Positions 26,973-36,503 of a DNA stretch of 64,000 nucleotides are shown piece after piece (the first letter of the stretch is position 1; each line of letters starts with the position of its first letter). Origin of the DNA: Verrucomicrobiales bacterium (GTDB taxonomy: Bacteria > Verrucomicrobiota > Verrucomicrobiia > Verrucomicrobiales > SLCJ01); the NCBI GenBank assembly GCA_024636835.1, contig JAGXGH010000079.1, positions 1 through 64,000 of the forward strand, in the 5' to 3' direction. The position numbers and the translations under genes were made by a program. A model generated the notes under the pieces. It saw nothing but the letters and a program-made list of their open reading frames with translations. It had not been told where the DNA came from and ran no database searches.

Positions 26973-28094
26973 ATGTCCCTGAGAATTCTCATCATCTTCG
27001 CAATATCCGCGTCGTGTTCATTCGGTGACGAATGGACACCGGCACGCGCAGGATACCAATACACTTTCCCCGCTGATCACTTCTCACACAGTGGGTTTAA
27101 AACCGAGTGGTGGTATGCGACGGGAAACCTCAAAGCAACCACTTCCGATCAACGCTTCGGTGTGCAGTTCACTATTTTCCGCTCGGGCCTCCGCCCACCG
27201 GCGTCCACTCCAGTGAAATCGAAATGGGTCGTAGATTCGTTCGGCTTAGGGCATTTCGCCGTCAGTGACCTGACTAATGAAGAGTTTCACTTCAACCAAG
27301 AGATCGCGAGAGGCTCGATGGGTGACGCAGGGTTTCCTGAGTTCTCATCCACCAGCACAGACCCGCAAACTCTCGCGTTCCTGTCGAAGTCACGGATCGA
27401 GCTGATTGACCGCGATAAGAACGTCTTTCGCATCGTCGCCGACTTGGGAGATACCAGCTACGACCTGACGATCGCGCCGACCCGAAATCAGCCGGTTTTT
27501 CACGGTGCAGATGGCATCTCACAAAAAGGAGCAGGTGCAGAAAACGCCTCTCACTACTATTCCTATACGAGAATGCAGACGACCGGCACCATCACCATAT
27601 CCGGCAAGCCGCATCAGGTCGGCGGCACGATGTGGTTAGACCGAGAGTGGGCAAGCAATCAGCTTGGGCCCGATCAGATCGGCTGGGATTGGTTCGCGCT
27701 ACAACTCGACGACGAATCAGAAATCATGATCTATCAAATGCGCACGGCCAACGGCGGAACGGACCCCTACTCACACGGAACGATCATCGCCAAAGACGGC
27801 ACCACCATACCGGTAAAACACAGCGATTACTCCCTCACTCCCGTGGAGATGTGGAAGAGTCCAAAAACCGGCGCGACCTACCCCGTGACTTGGAAACTTG
27901 AGATACCCAAGATCAACATCGAACTCACCATCAGCGCTGCGTTCGCTCAGCAGGAACTGGCCCTCGATCCCGTGACCTACTACGAGGGTGCGGTTATCGT
28001 TGACGGTGAGCGCAAGGGCGGCAAACTCACTGGGCGCGGATATATGGAACTCACCGGATACGCGGCACCACTCGAACAATTACAAAGCAAATAG
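26973..28094 (+). CDS. AttH-like/carotenoid 1,2-hydratase-family exported protein
   Basis: 373 aa from the ATG at 26973, 1 bp after the permease stop, so the two are coupled. Signal peptide MSLRILIIFAISASCSFG. Family motifs of CrtC/AttH: DHFSHSGFKTEWWYATGNL near the N-terminus, GGTMWLDREWASNQLG and GWDWFALQLDD in the second half. AttH-type proteins are lipocalin-like two-domain folds that act with an ABC transporter, presumably on a hydrophobic molecule. Starts further upstream would lie inside the permease gene. Confidence 0.88.
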   Translation: MSLRILIIFAISASCSFGDEWTPARAGYQYTFPADHFSHSGFKTEWWYATGNLKATTSDQRFGVQFTIFRSGLRPPASTPVKSKWVVDSFGLGHFAVSDLTNEEFHFNQEIARGSMGDAGFPEFSSTSTDPQTLAFLSKSRIELIDRDKNVFRIVADLGDTSYDLTIAPTRNQPVFHGADGISQKGAGAENASHYYSYTRMQTTGTITISGKPHQVGGTMWLDREWASNQLGPDQIGWDWFALQLDDESEIMIYQMRTANGGTDPYSHGTIIAKDGTTIPVKHSDYSLTPVEMWKSPKTGATYPVTWKLEIPKINIELTISAAFAQQELALDPVTYYEGAVIVDGERKGGKLTGRGYMELTGYAAPLEQLQSK

Positions 28095-28103
28095 CCTGAA
28101 CCC

Positions 28104-28484
28104 ATGCTCGATCCCACCACCATCCTGCCGAAATCCCAACGATGGCAGTGCCAGCGTTGTGGAAATTGCTGTAAATGGCCGGGCGACGTACGAGTGACAG
28201 ATGCTGAAGTGCGTGAAATCGCCGCATTCGTCGGGATGGATGAAGACAAGTTTTTGGAAAAATACGTCCGCCTACGCACCGATCGCAAAGGTTTATCGTT
28301 GATCGAAAAAGACAATCACGAGTGCATCTTCCTCGACGGAAACAACTGTCTCATCAACGAGGTGAAACCGAATCAGTGCCGTGGTTTCCCCAACAAATGG
28401 AACTTCCTCGGATGGCGAGACCACTGCGAAGCCGTGGCGATGAGTAACGAGAGCAACGAAAAAGCCCCCCATCCTAGCGATTAA
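28104..28484 (+). CDS. YkgJ-family cysteine cluster protein
   Basis: 126 aa with the CxxCxxCC signature in QCQRCGNCCKWPGD and later cysteines in ECIFLDGNNCLI, NQCRGFP and HCEAV, typical of the YkgJ family, which binds zinc or an Fe-S cluster. Biochemical role unknown. It starts 9 bp after the AttH-like gene and probably belongs to that operon. Confidence 0.85.
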   Translation: MLDPTTILPKSQRWQCQRCGNCCKWPGDVRVTDAEVREIAAFVGMDEDKFLEKYVRLRTDRKGLSLIEKDNHECIFLDGNNCLINEVKPNQCRGFPNKWNFLGWRDHCEAVAMSNESNEKAPHPSD

Positions 28485-28617
28485 TTCTGACAAGTTTCTG
28501 CAGCAGATTCGTATTAATTCTATGGAAAACAGGTGTTTCCACGTTCACCATGATCATCGCGAGTGATTGCTTTTCCCACACCAGCAGTTCAAGCTCTTGA
28601 CAATTCTGCCCTAAATC

Positions 28618-31056
28618 ATGCGCAGCTCCCGTTTTACTTCCTCGATTCATGCACCTCGCACACTCGTCGCGAGTATGATCATTTGTGCGATGATCAGTAG
28701 CGCTGCTGCTGCAGAAGAACCAGCTCTCACTCCCGGAGCCTCACCGAAAGAGGCAGTGACGAAGTGGCTCCATGCGCTGCAGTCAGATCGCGACACCAAG
28801 GAAATCTTCGACTCACCTCTCGTTGCTGTTTCTCCCTATTGCCCGAGCGAAAAGCTGGAGAGCTACATGAGCACTATCGATGCGTTTCGAGAAAGCATTG
28901 CGTCCCATGTTCTCGAAGAGGAGTCGGACGAATCCGTCAGGATCAACCGTTTCGGCGGTATCGTGGTGCAACTAAGCGAACCCGACAAACCTGTAGCAAG
29001 GTTGGTCGTTGGAGTGGCTGCGCTGAATACCCCTGAAGGCTGGAAAGTGCCGGTTGGAATGCAGCACTTCGACAACGTGCTATACGGCTTCGACAAAAAA
29101 CTCCGCAAACAACAAGCGGATGTTACCCGCCAATTAAGCGCACTGAGACGAGAGATCTCCCAAAGAAGTGAGACGCAGATTGCCGAAGAAACGCTCAAGT
29201 TACTTCGCGAAACCCGCAAGAAATTGGAACTAGACACACTAGAGCCAGAGAAGCTGGCTCTTCAATTCGTCTACCCAAAGTCCCCGCTCACCGACATTCA
29301 AAGACTCTCGTATCTTGCGCTAACAAAAAAGCCATCGGCAGCCGACTTGCGCATAGCTCTGGAGATTGCACGTGACATCAACCGCAATACCTCCGCCACT
29401 CAGCAACCGAACAATGCCGAGAAGATGGCGGGAATCCTCGCGCTTCGAGCCAGAGTAAAGCGCCGCGGACTACACATCATCGAAGCCAATCTCGACAAAC
29501 CGGCAGAGAACGATCTACCCGACGACGCTGCCCACGACAAGAATTTGCCCCGCCCTCTCGCTGACATGCCATGGCCAGCAAACGCCGTCGGTACCCGTCA
29601 ATTTCGCGAACCAGGTGCAATGGCGCTCATGCTTCCACAATCCATTCGCAAAGAGTTCGGCGACCTTCCGGAACCCTTCATTAAAGTGGTTGAAAAATTG
29701 GTCACAGATGATGGCGAACACATGGCAATCTCTTTCGGCCTATTCGATCATGTCATACCAGGAAGATTCGCGGTGCTTCCCGTTTACCTGCGCAAAACAG
29801 ACGGACAATGGGCCGTCGCCATACCGGACTCCACAATTTTTCAATCGCCCGACTCATCGGAGCACATGAGCGGAGCCATTCTCCCCCCGAGTGATGACTT
29901 GTTGGAGTGGTATTACGAAAACGACCTCGACCACCTCGACAAATTTTCCAACAGCGTCGTAGCGTTCGCCAACGAAGCTGGAGATACTCCCAAGTTTGAA
30001 ACCCCGGGAGAGGTGGTCAATGCCTACATTGATGCTGTGACTGAACGCGATTTACTGCGCTGCCTACGACTCACTGCAACACGCACCAAAGCGTTCAGTA
30101 AAGATCTCGAAGACCTACTCTCAGCGATTCAGCACAGTTATGAGATTCTTGACCCCGAGGTTTTCGAGATTCATCCAGCCGACCCGAAGTATGCGGTACA
30201 GACTGACGAAACCGCGGCAATGCTCTGGCTCACCCGGATCACCCGATCCAACCCAGGCGTGATTGTTGCGAATGCTGTGATCACCGAAAACGCGGGCGAT
30301 GGAGACGGTTGGAAAATCTCTCCTGGAATCCACGAGGTGTTCCCCATCAGCGCACGTCCCAACCTGGAGGAACGCAAAACCTTGGCTCTGGGCGAGAAGC
30401 AGGCCAAGGCGCTCGCCCAACTCGATCAACTACGTATCGCGAAAGAAGAAGAAATCCGTGATGCCAGCGTCGCCGATCTATTCGAGAGTTCCACAAAAAT
30501 CGATGAAATCGACCCCTCAACGATCAAGCCAACATCCCCTCTGAATTTACCCGAGGCACAAGCTTTGGTCGAAGAATTGGCAAAACACCACACCAACGGC
30601 GATGTCATTGATCTCATTAAGAACTCTTCATCACTGAAAACAGCGAATCCAAAAGACTACTATCGAGTGCTGCGGGACATTGGAAACGACCGCGCATTTT
30701 TCCGTGAGGTTGGCAACCACCTGGAAGCGATCGGATCACACATTGAGGGACGTTGGTTGGGCGTCATCGTGCGCGATTCGCGGATGCCAAGTCGCACCGA
30801 AGAAGTCGACAGCCCGACAACAAAGGACACGCTTTCGATGCGTTTGTTCGTCCGTCACAATGACCGATGGATACCTCTGCTCGGTGCCAGCTTACTCAAG
30901 GAAATCAACGGTGGCATGAAGTGGATTAACGGGCGATTTATATCGACAGTTTCCAAAGTCATTGGCGACCAAGAAATTTCTGATATTAAGGCTCTTAAAG
31001 CTATCCTTGATGAATCACCATCAGTAGTCACCGAATCCTCAGACAACGCCGAATAG
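28618..31056 (+). CDS. Large exported hypothetical protein
   Basis: 812 aa with an N-terminal signal (RTLVASMIICAMISSAAAA). No enzyme motif found. It contains at least two related units: SPKEAVTKWLHALQ...GWKVPVG followed by a helical KKLRKQQADVTRQLS stretch, and TPGEVVNAYIDAVTERD...GWKISPG followed by EKQAKALAQLDQLRIAKEEE. The alternation of SnoaL-like beta domains with coiled-coil stretches suggests a periplasmic scaffold. It lies 27 bp upstream of the MoxR ATPase and may be its client or partner. Confidence 0.75.
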   Translation: MRSSRFTSSIHAPRTLVASMIICAMISSAAAAEEPALTPGASPKEAVTKWLHALQSDRDTKEIFDSPLVAVSPYCPSEKLESYMSTIDAFRESIASHVLEEESDESVRINRFGGIVVQLSEPDKPVARLVVGVAALNTPEGWKVPVGMQHFDNVLYGFDKKLRKQQADVTRQLSALRREISQRSETQIAEETLKLLRETRKKLELDTLEPEKLALQFVYPKSPLTDIQRLSYLALTKKPSAADLRIALEIARDINRNTSATQQPNNAEKMAGILALRARVKRRGLHIIEANLDKPAENDLPDDAAHDKNLPRPLADMPWPANAVGTRQFREPGAMALMLPQSIRKEFGDLPEPFIKVVEKLVTDDGEHMAISFGLFDHVIPGRFAVLPVYLRKTDGQWAVAIPDSTIFQSPDSSEHMSGAILPPSDDLLEWYYENDLDHLDKFSNSVVAFANEAGDTPKFETPGEVVNAYIDAVTERDLLRCLRLTATRTKAFSKDLEDLLSAIQHSYEILDPEVFEIHPADPKYAVQTDETAAMLWLTRITRSNPGVIVANAVITENAGDGDGWKISPGIHEVFPISARPNLEERKTLALGEKQAKALAQLDQLRIAKEEEIRDASVADLFESSTKIDEIDPSTIKPTSPLNLPEAQALVEELAKHHTNGDVIDLIKNSSSLKTANPKDYYRVLRDIGNDRAFFREVGNHLEAIGSHIEGRWLGVIVRDSRMPSRTEEVDSPTTKDTLSMRLFVRHNDRWIPLLGASLLKEINGGMKWINGRFISTVSKVIGDQEISDIKALKAILDESPSVVTESSDNAE

Positions 31057-31083
31057 CTCACCAAATCCCTCGAACCCGCTTTC

Positions 31084-32067
31084 ATGCAATCAATCAACAC
31101 TGCGGCAACCGAACCGTCCTCTCTCACCGGTAAATCTGCCGCCACCCTGCAACGCCTCGCCTCGCATCTCGACGTCGTGATGATCGGGCAACAAGTCGCC
31201 GTGAAAAAAATTGTCGCTGCGCTCGCTACCCAGAGCCACGTTCTGTTAGAAGATTTTCCCGGTACCGGCAAAACAACTCTTGCCAAAGGCCTCGCAAAAT
31301 CTATTGAAGGCATCGTCTTCAACCGCGTGCAGTTCACTCCCGACCTACTGCCGTCGGATGTTCTTGGCGTTACCGTTTTCAACCCCAAGACCAACGAGTT
31401 CAAGTTCCATAGAGGACCGGTCTTCGCCAACCTTCTTCTCGCCGATGAGATCAACCGGGCATCACCCCGCACGCAGAGCGCGCTACTCGAAGCGATGGCA
31501 GAAAGCCAAGCCACTATTGAGGGTACTCGACACGAACTTCCCGACCCGTTCTTTGTCATCGCTACGCAAAATCCTGTCGAGTTTCGTGGCACCTATCCCC
31601 TCCCCGAAGCACAAATGGACCGCTTCGCTCTGCAAACAAAGTTAGGCTACGTATCCGTCGAAGATGAAATGCGCATCCTCGACTCAAACCACACGGGAAA
31701 TCCAACAGACGAACTTGCACCGTGCATCACGCTGGAAGAACTCCGCCGCATCAATCTCGACGTGATCGATAAAGTCCACGTCGCAGAGAGCCTCAAGCGC
31801 TACGTTGTCACCATCGTCGCCGAAACGCGTCGCCAACCAGAAGTGCAACTCGCTGCCAGCCCGCGTGCATCGATTGCGTTAGTTCGTCTCGCTTCAGCAT
31901 TCGCACTTCTCGACAACCGTGACTACCTCATCCCCGAAGATATCCAAGACCTCGCCGGTGATGTGATTGCACACCGCTTAGTGCTCGACCCCGGCGCATC
32001 GTTTAGTGGGATCACCGCGCGCGGCGTAGTGGCGCGCATTCTCAAATCCGTTCCCGTCCCCCAATAG
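31084..32067 (+). CDS. MoxR-family AAA ATPase
   Basis: 327 aa. Walker A DFPGTGKTTLAKG near residue 58, Walker B LLADEINRASPRTQ near 118, sensor 1 VIATQNPVEFRGTYPLPEAQ, and the C-terminal lid domain, all intact. MoxR proteins act as chaperones for maturation of a partner complex. The usual DUF58 and von Willebrand partners are not next to it here; instead it follows a large exported protein and precedes a GlcD-like oxidase (22 bp). Confidence 0.93.
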   Translation: MQSINTAATEPSSLTGKSAATLQRLASHLDVVMIGQQVAVKKIVAALATQSHVLLEDFPGTGKTTLAKGLAKSIEGIVFNRVQFTPDLLPSDVLGVTVFNPKTNEFKFHRGPVFANLLLADEINRASPRTQSALLEAMAESQATIEGTRHELPDPFFVIATQNPVEFRGTYPLPEAQMDRFALQTKLGYVSVEDEMRILDSNHTGNPTDELAPCITLEELRRINLDVIDKVHVAESLKRYVVTIVAETRRQPEVQLAASPRASIALVRLASAFALLDNRDYLIPEDIQDLAGDVIAHRLVLDPGASFSGITARGVVARILKSVPVPQ

Positions 32068-32089
32068 CTAACGCGTCAACACCCTGCTC

Positions 32090-33451
32090 ATGATTGCCGA
32101 ACTCACCGCACTACTCGGCGCGGAAAAAGTTACCACCGCCGAAGAAATACTCGCCAGCCACTCGACCGACAAATGGAATGCATCGGCCAAACCTGAGGTG
32201 GTCGTTTTGGCACAATGCACTGAAGACGTTTCAAAAACTCTCGCCTTCGCCAACGAGCGAGGTATCCCCGTTTACACTCGCGGTGCAGGCATCGGATATG
32301 TCGGCGGGTGCGTCCCCACCCGAGGCGGCATCGTGCTCAGTGTTTTCAAGATGAACCGCATCCTCGACGTCGCGCCGGAGGACGGCGTTATCGTCACACA
32401 GCCAGGTGTAATCACCGCCGACGTAGCGTCAGCAGCAAGCGAGCGCGGATGGTATTATCCACCCGACCCCGCAAGTTTGAAGGAGTGCAGCATCGGCGGA
32501 AACATCGCCACCAATGCCGGTGGCCCAAGATGTCTGAAATACGGAGTGACGGGTAGTTACGTGCTCGGCTTGGAAGTGGTGCTCGCCGATGGCCGCGTTC
32601 TTCGATCTGGTGGACGGAACCACAAGAACAAAACCGGTTTCGATCTCGTTGCACTGTTTACCGGCAGCGAAGGTCTACTCGGGGTCGTCACCGAGGCGAC
32701 GCTACGCATCATTCCCGAGCCACCCGCGCGCGCCATGGTCAGCGCGACGTTCCCACTCTTTGCAGACGCCGCACGTGCGGTGCAGGAGATCCTTGGCGGC
32801 GGTATTTTGCCCAGTGCCCTGGAGATCACCGACAGCTTCACCTTGGCTGCCGCTCGCAATTATCTCGGCGATAACGCGCTCCCCGAAGGCAATGCCCATC
32901 TCATTGTCGAAATCGACGGACAGACGGATTCCGTAGCATCTGAGTTGAAGACCCTCGTCACACGCGTTCGCGAACTCGGTGCGCTTGGACTTCAAATTGC
33001 CGACAACGACGCCGATTGCGAAAAAATCTGGCAGTTACGCCGGGATTTCTCATATTCGTTGCGTGCTACCGGACTCACCAAACTCAACGAAGACGTCGTC
33101 GTCCCTCGTTCGAAACTTGTCGACCTCGTCGAGTTCGCCAGCGGAATCGAAGCCAAAACCGGAATCGCCGTCGCGTGCTTCGGACATGCCGGTGACGGAA
33201 ACATCCACACCAATCTCATGGTCGCCGATTACGACGATCCCGATGAGCGCAAAAAGGCGGATGCCGCACTCGACCAACTGTTCCAATGGATCATCGCCAA
33301 TGGCGGTGCGATCACAGGCGAACACGGAGTCGGAATCGCGAAGAAGCGCTGGTTCCGCGACGCCGTCGGCGAAACGTCGTATCAAGTGCACCAGCAACTC
33401 AAGCAAACGCTGGACCCGAACGGTATCTTGAACCCGGATAAGATCATCTAA
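32090..33451 (+). CDS. FAD-linked oxidase, GlcD/D-lactate dehydrogenase family
   Basis: 453 aa. N-terminal FAD-binding PCMH domain with YTRGAGIGYVGGCVPTRGG and ECSIGGNIATNAGGPRCLKY; C-terminal substrate domain with FGHAGDGNIHTNLM near residue 365 and TGEHGVGIAKKRW near 410. Oxidises a 2-hydroxyacid such as glycolate or D-lactate. No GlcE/GlcF subunits follow, so it may use another acceptor. Downstream lies the 6S-like RNA. Confidence 0.93.
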   Translation: MIAELTALLGAEKVTTAEEILASHSTDKWNASAKPEVVVLAQCTEDVSKTLAFANERGIPVYTRGAGIGYVGGCVPTRGGIVLSVFKMNRILDVAPEDGVIVTQPGVITADVASAASERGWYYPPDPASLKECSIGGNIATNAGGPRCLKYGVTGSYVLGLEVVLADGRVLRSGGRNHKNKTGFDLVALFTGSEGLLGVVTEATLRIIPEPPARAMVSATFPLFADAARAVQEILGGGILPSALEITDSFTLAAARNYLGDNALPEGNAHLIVEIDGQTDSVASELKTLVTRVRELGALGLQIADNDADCEKIWQLRRDFSYSLRATGLTKLNEDVVVPRSKLVDLVEFASGIEAKTGIAVACFGHAGDGNIHTNLMVADYDDPDERKKADAALDQLFQWIIANGGAITGEHGVGIAKKRWFRDAVGETSYQVHQQLKQTLDPNGILNPDKII

Positions 33452-33604
33452 ATCAAACAATGTCCTATAAATCGTCGATTTTTGTGAAATTGTCAGGCGA
33501 CAAAGCGCTCGAAATTCGTATTAATAGAGCAGTGAAGCATCACCGGATTTTCCGATTTGCTTCAAGCTCTTTTTACAAGCCTTTAAACGCTTTCCTACGG
33601 TGTT

Positions 33605-33770
33605 CGACCACATGTGAAGCAATGGAACCTACCCGATGTTTCGACTCCGGGAGATTAAGTCGGTTGACTGATGTCAGGCCTCCACTGGACGGCAAAAATC
33701 AGTCCGACGATCACCCACCTACTGAGTTTTGGGAACGAGAATCCATACTTCACGGACGGCACATGCGGGA
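33605..33770 (+). ncRNA. ssrS: 6S-like regulatory RNA
   Basis: The 430-bp gap holds no gene but a long rod-like fold. Closing stem: GTGAAG..ATGGA (33614-33626) with TCCAT.CTTCAC (33742-33753). Inner stem: GTCGG..ACTGAT (33659-33672) with ATCAGTCCGAC (33698-33708). Between them both strands stay largely unpaired (about 32 and 33 nt), the central bubble that in 6S RNA mimics an open promoter; CCGATGTTTC there resembles the known CCGATATTTC. An intrinsic terminator follows within 20 nt. The identification rests on architecture; no covariance search was run. Confidence 0.6.
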
Positions 33771-33773
33771 ATT

Positions 33774-33810
33774 AGCCCATTCGGTCATTTTATACCGGAT
33801 GGGCTTTTTT
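33774..33810 (+). terminator. Intrinsic terminator of the 6S-like RNA
   Basis: Stem agcccat / atgggct with an inner ccgg-type pair, followed by six T. It ends the RNA before the next gene at 33882. Confidence 0.88.
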
Positions 33811-33881
33811 CGTTTCTACTTTGCCTCATTCAGGTCAAAGGTCATCTGGTAACCGCAGATGATGCGTAGCTACTCTTACCC

Positions 33882-35465
33882 ATGAATCTCTTCGAATCCG
33901 ACACGCCCGCAGGAAAGCTCATTATCCGCAGCACCCAGCGAGCAGACATCACTGAACTCATCGAACTTCATAACCGCGCGTTTCCCGTACTGGTCGAAGC
34001 CGATTGCGGATGGGAAGAAGACCAAATCACCTCGCACATCGAGATTTTCCCCGAGGGTCAACTCGTCGCTCTCCTCGATGACAAACTCGTCGGTGCCGCA
34101 TCCAGTCTGATTGTCTCGCTGGGATCCGATCCCTTGCGACCACATACCTACTACGGCATCACCGACGATGGATATTTTTACAACCACGACCCACGCGGCG
34201 ACACTCTCTACGGTGCCGATGTATACGTCGATCCACACGTTCAACGCGTCGGTGTTGGTCGTGCGCTCTACGCGGTGCGACGCGATATCTGCCGTAAACT
34301 CAACCTGCGCCGTATCCTCGCTGGCGGGCGTCTTTCCGGCTATGCCCCCTATGCCGAGAAATTCTCGCCGCACGAGTATGTGTGGCGTGTTCAGGAAGAA
34401 GAAATCGCCGACCCCGTGCTCACCTTCCAACTCAGTGAAGGCTTTGTCGTTCGCGATGTGATGCCGAATTACATCCGCGACCCACGCAGCAAAAATCACG
34501 CTTCACTCATCGAATGGTTGAACCCGGACTTCCAACCCAACGTCCGCGCTGACACCAAAATACGCGTATCTTGCGTGCAATACAAGATGCGCCGTGTGTC
34601 CGACTTCGATGACTTCGCCGCACAGGTCCGCTACTTTGTAGAAACGGCTGCCGACTACAAATCCGAGTTTGTTCTGTTTCCCGAGTTCCTCTCCGTCCAA
34701 CTCTTGTCTCATCTCGAGCCACTCACTTCGCAGGAAGGCATTCGTCGCCTCGCCGAATTCACTCCGCAGTTCATCGCCTTGATGTCCGAGTTATCGAGCG
34801 AGTTCGGGCTTCACTTGATCGCGGGTTCCCATCCGGTTCTCGAGAAAGGAAAGCTCTACAACAAATCGATGCTGTTCCGACCCGATGGCAGTCATGTCGC
34901 GCAACCAAAACTGCACATCACACCTGACGAGCGTATCTCTTGGGGGATTAGCGGCGGTAACGAACTCTTCCTCGTACAGACTCCAAAGGTCAAAGTAGGC
35001 ATCCTGATTTGCTACGACATCGAGTTCCCGGAAGCCGCTCGCTACCTCGCAGACAAGGGAGCCGAAATCATCTTCGTCCCCTATTGCACCGACAACCGAC
35101 AAGGCTACCTCCGCGTGCGCACCTGTGCTCAAGCACGCGCCATCGAGAATCAAATCTACGTCGTCACATCCGGCGTGGTCGGCAACCTACCCGACGTCGC
35201 GGCGATGGATATCCACTACGGGCGCGCCGCTGTGTTTACACCATCCGACTTCGAGTTCGCCCGTGACGGCATCCAGGCCGAGGCCGACTCCAATGTGGAA
35301 ACGATGCTCGTGACCGACCTAGACATTAGCGACCTCTACCGCTCGCGTGAAGGAGGGTCAGTAACACCCATCCGCGACCGCCGCCACGATCTCTTCGAGT
35401 TCCGCACCTTCCTGCGCGATCGCTTCGAGAAAAAAGGCATCGAGCGCTCCGCACCTGAGGAGTGA
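33882..35465 (+). CDS. GNAT acetyltransferase-carbon/nitrogen hydrolase fusion
   Basis: 527 aa. Residues 1-200 form a GNAT domain (DVYVDPHVQRVGVGRALYA binds acetyl-CoA). Residues 225-510 form a nitrilase-type amidase with the complete triad: Glu in LFPEFLS (about 265), Lys in PKLHITPDE (about 342), Cys in LICYDIEFPE (about 377). This fusion is a known conserved family; its substrate has not been established. Transcribed alone. Confidence 0.92.
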   Translation: MNLFESDTPAGKLIIRSTQRADITELIELHNRAFPVLVEADCGWEEDQITSHIEIFPEGQLVALLDDKLVGAASSLIVSLGSDPLRPHTYYGITDDGYFYNHDPRGDTLYGADVYVDPHVQRVGVGRALYAVRRDICRKLNLRRILAGGRLSGYAPYAEKFSPHEYVWRVQEEEIADPVLTFQLSEGFVVRDVMPNYIRDPRSKNHASLIEWLNPDFQPNVRADTKIRVSCVQYKMRRVSDFDDFAAQVRYFVETAADYKSEFVLFPEFLSVQLLSHLEPLTSQEGIRRLAEFTPQFIALMSELSSEFGLHLIAGSHPVLEKGKLYNKSMLFRPDGSHVAQPKLHITPDERISWGISGGNELFLVQTPKVKVGILICYDIEFPEAARYLADKGAEIIFVPYCTDNRQGYLRVRTCAQARAIENQIYVVTSGVVGNLPDVAAMDIHYGRAAVFTPSDFEFARDGIQAEADSNVETMLVTDLDISDLYRSREGGSVTPIRDRRHDLFEFRTFLRDRFEKKGIERSAPEE

Positions 35466-35555
35466 GTAAATACCACGCTATCCCCAGCGTAGCTACATCG
35501 CATAGGGCATCAACGTAGCTACTTTCGGAAGAAAGTGGCCGAGTGAGTTCCGCTG
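35466..35555. other. Short convergent gap with cgtagctac repeats
   Basis: The 9-mer cgtagctac occurs twice 40 bp apart, and actttcggaagaaagt forms a small hairpin, between the converging amidase-fusion and ribF genes. Possibly terminator or repeat debris. Confidence 0.4.
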
Positions 35556-36479
35556 CTATTGACCGCGCGCGTTGACCACATCGGCAGCAATCTGCTGCTT
35601 CAACTCATCGACAGAGTCGAACTTCTTCTCCTCGCGGATGAAGCGGTCGAATCGAACGGTCAGCTCTTTTCCATAGAGATCTTCCTGAAAATCAAAAAGG
35701 TGCACCTCAAGCAATTTCTTTGCTGCCCCGCCTTCCACGGTCGGACGGACACCCAAGTTAGCGACGCCTTTTAGCGTTCGTTCACCAAGCTGCACCGTCA
35801 CTGCCCACACGCCATTGGGCGGCAACTGTTCGGAATGCACCGTGAGGTTGGCCGTTGGAAAACCAATCGTCCGACCTAGCTGACGCCCTTCGATGACCGT
35901 CCCTAAAACATTGTAATCACGCCCAAGGAACGTTACAGCTTTCGCCAAATCGCCCGCCTCCACAGCGTGTCGCACCGCAGTGCTCGAAACTCGCTCACCA
36001 TCGACCAATACCTGATCAAGCGCAGTCACCGTAAAATCATAATCAGCCGCCAAAGAATCGAGTAAGCCAACATTCCCCGACCGTTGGTGTCCGAATTCAA
36101 AATCCGAACCCACAGCGATTTGACGAAGCTCGCCACAGCTACCAATCAACTCTTTGATAAACTCTTCTCCGGTTTTCTTAGCGAACTCTTCGTCAAATGG
36201 AATGACCAACATCGCATGAATCCCGAGCTCACTCAGCAATTGTTCCTTGTGCCGCTCAGCCGTCAGCAAGCGCGGTGCGGCTTGCGGTGCGAGCACTCGC
36301 ACTGGATGCGGATCAAAGGTCACCACACAAACCGATCCACCACTCGATTTCGCTCCAGCCATGGCATCGCCGATCACGGCGAGATGACCAAGATGCACAC
36401 CATCGAACACACCAATCGCCAAGTGCACCGGCGATGGCACCTCATTCAACTCAGCTATGGAACGTAAGATCCGCATCAA
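35556..36479 (-). CDS. ribF: Bifunctional riboflavin kinase/FAD synthetase
   Basis: 307 aa. The N-terminal adenylyltransferase domain has IGVFDGVHLGHLAVIGDA; the C-terminal kinase domain has RTIGFPTANLTVHS and LEVHLFDFQEDLYGKELTV. It makes FMN and FAD in the cytoplasm. Two adjacent ATG codons exist at 36479 and 36476. In many genomes ribF follows rpsO or truB; here it follows a universal stress protein gene. Confidence 0.96.
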   Translation of the reverse strand: MMRILRSIAELNEVPSPVHLAIGVFDGVHLGHLAVIGDAMAGAKSSGGSVCVVTFDPHPVRVLAPQAAPRLLTAERHKEQLLSELGIHAMLVIPFDEEFAKKTGEEFIKELIGSCGELRQIAVGSDFEFGHQRSGNVGLLDSLAADYDFTVTALDQVLVDGERVSSTAVRHAVEAGDLAKAVTFLGRDYNVLGTVIEGRQLGRTIGFPTANLTVHSEQLPPNGVWAVTVQLGERTLKGVANLGVRPTVEGGAAKKLLEVHLFDFQEDLYGKELTVRFDRFIREEKKFDSVDELKQQIAADVVNARGQ

Positions 36480-36503
36480 CAGAAAATCGGGAAAGTCCTC
36501 AAG

